Shown here: positions 60,082 through 64,000 of the stretch, piece after piece
Position numbering within the stretch: the first letter of the stretch is position 1
Layout of the letters: the number at the start of each line of letters is the position of its first letter
Source: Micromonospora sp. R77
GTDB lineage: Bacteria; Actinomycetota; Actinomycetes; Mycobacteriales; Micromonosporaceae
Direction: 5' to 3'
Length of the DNA stretch: 64,000 bases
NCBI RefSeq assembly: GCF_022747945.1
Contig: NZ_JALDST010000001.1
Location: forward strand, 1,984,001 to 2,048,000
Notes under the pieces: model-generated
The model's input: only the letters and a program-made list of their open reading frames with translations
Database searches by the model: none
Told to the model about the DNA's origin: nothing
Made by a program: the position numbers and the translations under genes

Positions 60082-60407
60082 GCCCACCCCGCAGGTCATC
60101 GCGGAACTCGCCTCGGGACCGTCGAAAACCGGGTCAACCGGGCCGCTCGGAACGCGATGTTCCTGCCGGTCCGCTCGGGAGCGGTGGCGTCGGTGTTGCC
60201 GCTGCCATTACCCGAGAGGTGGCCGTTGCAAGCGCGGAAGGTCTTGCTGGTGTCAGCGTGCCTGGCAGCCCCGTGCCGCGTCAAGGGCCGGTTACTGCTC
60301 GGGGTGTCTTTCCCACCGACGGGCTACCCGCTCCACGCACCGGCCAGCCGTACGCCGGCCGTCGGACGCCCTGCTCACGCCGCTGCCACCGCCAGCCACC
60401 AACCACA

Positions 60408-60475
60408 GCGGGCGGTGACCCGTTCCCGGATCACCGCCCGCCACGACGCGATGTGCCCCGGCTCACGTGAGCCGG
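60408..60475 (-). terminator. Two hairpins between rplL and rpoB
   Basis: The first, nearest rplL, is a perfect 18-base palindrome CCGGCTCACGTGAGCCGG (60458-60475). The second is an 11-bp stem GCGGGCGGTGA/TCACCGCCCGC with a 12-base loop (60408-60441). Neither has a T-tract. They fit partial termination between rplJL and rpoBC, which is needed for unequal production. The rest of the 574-base gap (59926-60499) holds only the rpoB promoter and leader hairpin. Confidence 0.6.
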
Positions 60476-60499
60476 ACGCGCGTCAGGTGGAACTCAAGG

Positions 60500-60883
60500 T
60501 CACTTGAGGGTGACCTTGGCGCCCTCGCCCTCGAGCTTGGCCTTGGCCTTCTCGGCGGTCTCCTTGTTGGCCTTCTCCAGGACGGCCTTCGGAGCAGCCT
60601 CGACCAGGTCCTTGGCCTCCTTGAGGCCCAGGCCGGTCAGCTCACGCACGACCTTGATGACCTGGATCTTCTTGCCACCGTCGGCGTCGAGGATGACGTC
60701 GAACTCGTCCTTCTCCGGCTCGGCCTCGGCGGCGGCCGGGGCAGCACCCGGGCCGGCCATCGCGACCGGAGCCGCGGCGGTGACCTCGAAGGTCTCCTCG
60801 AACTGCTTCACGAACTCGGAGAGCTCGATCAGCGTCATCTCCTTGAACGCGTCGAGCAGCTCGTCGGTGCTGAGCTTCGCCAT
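60500..60883 (-). CDS. rplL: 50S ribosomal protein L7/L12
   Basis: A 127-residue stalk protein. It has an N-terminal dimerisation helix ([20 protein letters not shown]), an Ala/Pro-rich hinge (residues about 37-55) and a C-terminal factor-binding domain ([20 protein letters not shown]). ATG 60883 has AAAGGA eight bases upstream. It recruits EF-G and EF-Tu and follows rplJ by 54 bases. Confidence 0.98.
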   Translation of the reverse strand: MAKLSTDELLDAFKEMTLIELSEFVKQFEETFEVTAAAPVAMAGPGAAPAAAEAEPEKDEFDVILDADGGKKIQVIKVVRELTGLGLKEAKDLVEAAPKAVLEKANKETAEKAKAKLEGEGAKVTLK

Positions 60884-60937
60884 GTCTGGCGTCCTTTCTC
60901 GCAATAAAAATTAAGAACGTGGTGCGCCGGGAGGGCC

Positions 60938-61486
60938 TCAGGCCGCCTCGGCGCCCTCCTGCTCGCGCTTCTTGTCCGCCAGGGCGGCCGCCGCACGGGC
61001 GGCCTTGGAGAGCGGAGCCTGGAACAGGGCCGCGGCCTTGCTCAGGTTGCCCTTCATCGCGCCGGCCAGCTTGGCCAGCAGCACCTCGCGGGACTCCAGG
61101 TCGGCGAGCTTCGTGACCTCGGCCGCGGAAATGGCCTTGCCCTCGAAGACACCGCCCTTGATGACGAGCTTCGGGTTGGCCTTCGCGAAGTCGCGAAGGC
61201 CCTTCGCCGCCTCGACGACGTCGCCCGAAACGAAAGTCAGCGCGGTAGGACCGGTGAACAGCTCGTCGAGGCCGGAGATGCCCGCATCGGTCGCCGCACG
61301 CTTCGCGAGCGTGTTCTTGGCAACCGTGTAGGTGGTCTCCTTGCCGAGCGAGCGCCGCAGCTGGGTGAGCTGGGAAACCGTCAGACCACGGTATTCCGTC
61401 AGCACCGCAGCGCCCGCGTTGCGGAAGCTCTCGGTCAGCTCAGCGACGGCCGTGGCCTTGTCGGCCCGGATCGGCTTGTCCGCCAT
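60938..61486 (-). CDS. rplJ: 50S ribosomal protein L10
   Basis: A 182-residue stalk base protein that holds L7/L12 dimers. It begins [20 protein letters not shown] and includes [20 protein letters not shown]. The N-terminal domain binds 23S rRNA. It is preceded by the L10 leader. Length is typical. Confidence 0.98.
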   Translation of the reverse strand: MADKPIRADKATAVAELTESFRNAGAAVLTEYRGLTVSQLTQLRRSLGKETTYTVAKNTLAKRAATDAGISGLDELFTGPTALTFVSGDVVEAAKGLRDFAKANPKLVIKGGVFEGKAISAAEVTKLADLESREVLLAKLAGAMKGNLSKAAALFQAPLSKAARAAAALADKKREQEGAEAA

Positions 61487-61569
61487 GTCCCTCCTCTCTC
61501 GTTACTCGAGGCTGGTCGCCGTCGAGGAGCGAAACTCCCCGACAGCGACGGAGGCGTCACGACAACGAG

Positions 61570-61735
61570 AAAAGCCCCGGCGCAGGGCGCGCGGGGCGAG
61601 GGCCGGCCTGATCACCATGGTCGGCGGACCACGGGAAGAGCCGATTTATCGCTTACCGCCCTGCGCGGGTCGCCCGTCATCGCGGAACCTTCGACCGTGC
61701 CGGAGCACGGTGACCAGCGGTCTCTGGGTGGAACT
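61570..61735 (-). promoter_or_regulatory. L10 leader with terminator-like element
   Basis: On the minus strand the leader contains AGACCGCTGGTC (61712-61723), a 7-bp hairpin ACCGTGC/GCACGGT (61694-61711) and GACCCGCGCAGG, which resemble the L10-binding leader of rplJL operons. Near its end a stem GCCCCG...CGGGGC (61574-61597) is followed by TTTTCTC, a good intrinsic terminator 87 bases before rplJ. Feedback by L10 or L10-L12 is the known mechanism for this leader class; attenuation at the terminator is inferred. Confidence 0.65.
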
Positions 61736-61743
61736 ACGCCATC

Positions 61744-61772
61744 AGGTTACGCGACCCGTCGGCGCGCACCAA
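61744..61772 (-). promoter_or_regulatory. Candidate promoter of rplJL
   Basis: TTGGTG (61767-61772) and TAACCT (61744-61749) are 17 bases apart on the minus strand, just ahead of the L10 leader. Together with that leader this accounts for the 325-base gap between rplJ and the ABC permease gene. Confidence 0.5.
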
Positions 61773-61811
61773 ATCGCCCCCCGTGTGCGCCCGGTCACCC
61801 TCCCCGGCCGG

Positions 61812-62501
61812 TCAGGCGCGATGGTGCCGCCGCCACGCATAGCCGGCCCCGGCGGCCGCGCTCCAGAGCAGGGCCCAGCCGGTCAGCAGCGCCCCGGTCG
61901 TCGCGGTGAGGCCGCCGGTGAGCGCCCGGGCGGTCGGCAGGACCGGCGGGGCGAGCCAGGGCACCACCGAACCGGTCAGGCCGAGCACCAGGGCGCCCAC
62001 CGCGCCGACCACCAGCACGGCCACCCCGTAGCCGGCGCTGCGGGTGCAGGCCCGGCTGGCCAGCGCGCCGAGCAGCACCGCCGCCGGCAGGGCCAGCAGG
62101 TGCGCCCAGAGGCCCAGGGCGACACCGACCACCACCGACCGGTCCCCCGGCCCCACCGGCCCGGTCACGCCGCCCACCAGCCAGGGGAAGACCAGCGCGA
62201 GCAGCACCGTGCCGAGGCCCGCCACCCCCGCGGCCAACAGCCCGGCGGCCCGCTCCCGGGCCGGCCCGACCACCACCTGCGCCAGCCGGCGCTGCACGTC
62301 CGGCTCGACGTCCAGCAGGATCCTGCTCTGCCAGGCGAGCACCGGCAAGAGCACCACCGCGGAGACGCCGTAGGCCTCCGCCGGCTGGGACCGGCCGCCG
62401 CCGTAGAGGACGGCCAGGGCGATCAGGCCGGCGAGCACCGGCGCCAGCGCCCGTCCGGTACGCAGGAAGCCGGCGAGCCGGAGCCGGACCAGCGCGGTCA
62501 C
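61812..62501 (-). CDS. ABC exporter membrane subunit
   Basis: A 229-residue membrane protein with about six hydrophobic helices and no catalytic motif. It begins MTALVRLRLAGFLRTGRALAPVL. GTG 62501 overlaps the stop of the ATPase gene by four bases (GTGA), so they form an ABC-2-like pair. No substrate can be inferred. The pair lies between rplA and rplJ, where many actinobacteria have non-ribosomal genes. Confidence 0.75.
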   Translation of the reverse strand: MTALVRLRLAGFLRTGRALAPVLAGLIALAVLYGGGRSQPAEAYGVSAVVLLPVLAWQSRILLDVEPDVQRRLAQVVVGPARERAAGLLAAGVAGLGTVLLALVFPWLVGGVTGPVGPGDRSVVVGVALGLWAHLLALPAAVLLGALASRACTRSAGYGVAVLVVGAVGALVLGLTGSVVPWLAPPVLPTARALTGGLTATTGALLTGWALLWSAAAGAGYAWRRHHRA

Positions 62502-63388
62502 CGCGTCACCTCGGGGGCGGGACCCTCGACGCCCGGCTCGGTCAGTGCCGCGCCGTCACCACCCCACCCGGTGGCCGACGACGCCCCCGCAACCCCGAGA
62601 GCCGGCTCACGACCCGGGACGGGTTCGGGACCGGTCGGCGCGGTCGGCGGGGGGACGGCGTGGTCGCGTACCCGAAGGATCTGGTGGCCGTCGGCGCGCA
62701 GCCGGGCGACGGTGCCGGCCACCCGCGCGGCCGGCACCGCCAGCTCGACCACCACGAGCGCCGGCTCCCCGGTCGGCGCCTCCTCGGTCAGCGTGCCGTC
62801 GGCGACGGTCCAGTGCCGCGCGCCGGGCAGCCGGACCGTCTCGCCGCGGTGGTCGCTGACCAGGACGGCGCCGCCGCCGGTCAGCACCTCGTCGATCAGC
62901 TCCGGGACCAGCTCACGGGCGGCGGCGTCCAGACCCTCCCACGGCTCGTCGAGGACGAGCAGGCCGGGCGGGCGGAGCATCGCCTGGGCCAGGCCCACCT
63001 TCTGGGCGGTGCCCTTCGACAGCTGCGCCAGCCGGACCTGGCGGAAGTCACCCAGGCCCAGCCGCTCGGTCCACTGCGCCACGGCGCGCTCCGCGCCGGT
63101 CGCGGAGAGCCCGGCGACCCGGCCCATCACGGTGAGGTAGTGCGCCACGGAGAAGGGCTGGTCGGCGGGGAACCGCTCCGGCACCCAGCCGACCGCGGCG
63201 GGCCGGTCGACCACCCGGCCCCGGGTCGGCCGCAGCACCCCGGCGGCGAGCTGCAGCAGGGTCGACTTGCCCACGCCGTTACGGCCGAGCACGACCGCCA
63301 CCTCGCCCGGACAGATCTCCACGTCGACCGCCCGCAGCACCCACCGGCCCCGCCGGTGGTACCGCAGCCAGACGTCATCGAGCCGCAT
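62498..63388 (-). CDS. ABC exporter ATPase
   Basis: A 296-residue protein. Walker A GRNGVGKST is near residue 35, a signature-like LSKGTAQKV (in place of LSGGQ) near 123, Walker B LLVLDEPWEGLD near 145 and VSDHR in the H-switch position. After residue 205 there is an accessory region and a Pro/Gly-rich tail. The LSKGxxQK variant is common in ABC-2 export ATPases. It is coupled to the membrane subunit by a GTGA overlap. Confidence 0.82.
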   Translation of the reverse strand: MRLDDVWLRYHRRGRWVLRAVDVEICPGEVAVVLGRNGVGKSTLLQLAAGVLRPTRGRVVDRPAAVGWVPERFPADQPFSVAHYLTVMGRVAGLSATGAERAVAQWTERLGLGDFRQVRLAQLSKGTAQKVGLAQAMLRPPGLLVLDEPWEGLDAAARELVPELIDEVLTGGGAVLVSDHRGETVRLPGARHWTVADGTLTEEAPTGEPALVVVELAVPAARVAGTVARLRADGHQILRVRDHAVPPPTAPTGPEPVPGREPALGVAGASSATGWGGDGAALTEPGVEGPAPEVTR

Positions 63389-63419
63389 GCCGCGAGCCTG
63401 CCACAGCGGACAGACGAAC

Positions 63420-63450
63420 GGGGCCCCGCCACGAGTCGTGGCGGGACCCC
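63420..63450 (-). terminator. Terminator after rplA
   Basis: GGGG-C-CCCGCCACGA pairs with TCGTGGCGGG-A-CCCC, a 10-bp plus 4-bp stem with a one-base centre, 17 bases past the rplA stop. Confidence 0.7.
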
Positions 63451-63467
63451 GTCGGGTCAGGCGTTGC

Positions 63468-64000
63468 TCAGGCCTCGGCCGAGCCCTCCTGCAGGTTCTT
63501 CACCAGCTTCGGGTCGACCGGGACGCCCGGGCCCATGGTGGTGGTGAGGGTGACCTTCTTGAGGTAGGTGCCCTTCGCCGCGGACGGCTTAGAGCGCAGC
63601 ACCTCGTCCAGCACCGCCGCGTAGTTGTCGATCAGCTGAGCCTCGGAGAACGAGGACTTGCCGATGATCAGGTGCAGGTTGGAGTGCTTGTCCACCCGGA
63701 AGGTGATCTTGCCGCCCTTGATGTCCGAGACGGCCTTGGTGACGTCCATGGTCACGGTGCCGGTCTTCGGGTTCGGCATCAGACCGCGCGGGCCCAGGAT
63801 CCGCGCGATCCGGCCGATCTTGGCCATCTGGTCCGGCGTGGCGATCGCCGCGTCGAAGTCCAGCCAACCACCCTGGATACGGGCGACGAGCTCGTCGGTG
63901 CCCACCTCGTCCGCACCAGCCGCGAGGGCCTCCTCGGCCTTCGCGCCGGCGGCGAAGACGATCACGCGGGCGGTCTTACCGGTGCCGTGCGGCAGGTTGA
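63468..64000 (-). CDS. rplA: 50S ribosomal protein L1, N-terminus cut by the window edge
   Basis: The last 177 codons of L1 are present, from [17 protein letters not shown] through [13 protein letters not shown], the family signature, to [12 protein letters not shown]. The N-terminal 55-60 residues lie beyond position 64000. L1 forms the mobile stalk beside the E site. rplK would be expected next on the minus strand. Confidence 0.97.
   Translation of the reverse strand, partial: NLPHGTGKTARVIVFAAGAKAEEALAAGADEVGTDELVARIQGGWLDFDAAIATPDQMAKIGRIARILGPRGLMPNPKTGTVTMDVTKAVSDIKGGKITFRVDKHSNLHLIIGKSSFSEAQLIDNYAAVLDEVLRSKPSAAKGTYLKKVTLTTTMGPGVPVDPKLVKNLQEGSAEA

Overview
The window is about 64 kb of very GC-rich DNA from an actinobacterium, most likely Micromonospora or a close relative in the Micromonosporaceae. 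That placement is inference. It rests on the GC-biased codons, the frequent GTG and TTG starts, a cvnABCD conservon, an F420-type oxidoreductase, the actinobacterial ribosomal-protein and RNA polymerase gene order, and a short intergenic repeat (GTTAAsAGGGGGCCCCT) that I associate with Micromonospora. No tRNA, rRNA, insertion sequence, prophage or CRISPR array was seen.

Positions 1-12.8 kb are accessory and metabolic. They hold the tail of a probable nirD, a uroporphyrinogen-III-synthase-like/winged-helix protein, a secreted tandem ferritin-like protein with a DtxR/IdeR-like site, a complete conservon (cvnA-B-C-D, minus strand), a divergent orphan amino-acid-type binding lipoprotein, and a split ABC importer. 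In the importer, the binding protein and permease lie on the minus strand, and the ATPase lies on the plus strand, translationally coupled to an F420-type monooxygenase and a cupin.

Positions 12.8-25 kb start with a multiply frameshifted membrane protein with a Pro/Ala/Thr-rich tail. A complete thiamine operon on the minus strand follows, led by a TPP riboswitch: thiE-thiO-thiS-thiG-second thiE-thiD-thiC, nearly every junction overlapping. thiE and thiO are broken by small indels beside G/C runs. Then come an aldo/keto reductase, the short repeats, an ABC-F ATPase, an RsmC-like methyltransferase and a leaderless membrane protein.

Positions 26-64 kb are, almost entirely on the minus strand, the core information-processing region. 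In transcription order from the right-hand end these are: rplA (cut), an ABC exporter pair, rplJ-rplL with L10 leader, rpoB-rpoC, two DUF4190-like proteins, the str operon (rpsL-rpsG-fusA-tuf), the S10 and spc operons (rpsJ to secY-adk-map), then infA-rpmJ-rpsM-rpsK-rpsD-rpoA-rplQ-truA. Between map and infA sit two non-ribosomal genes, one of them a small secreted four-cysteine protein on the opposite strand. Strong promoters with 17-bp spacers precede rpsL and rpoB, and long perfect hairpins mark most operon joints.

The most consequential observation is a set of about nine one- or two-base indels next to G/C runs that break four genes while every essential gene is intact. No clearly novel multi-gene system is evident. 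The best candidates for new biology are the divergent importer/F420-oxidoreductase/cupin module, the conservon paired with an orphan binding protein, and the secreted small protein inserted in the ribosomal cluster.
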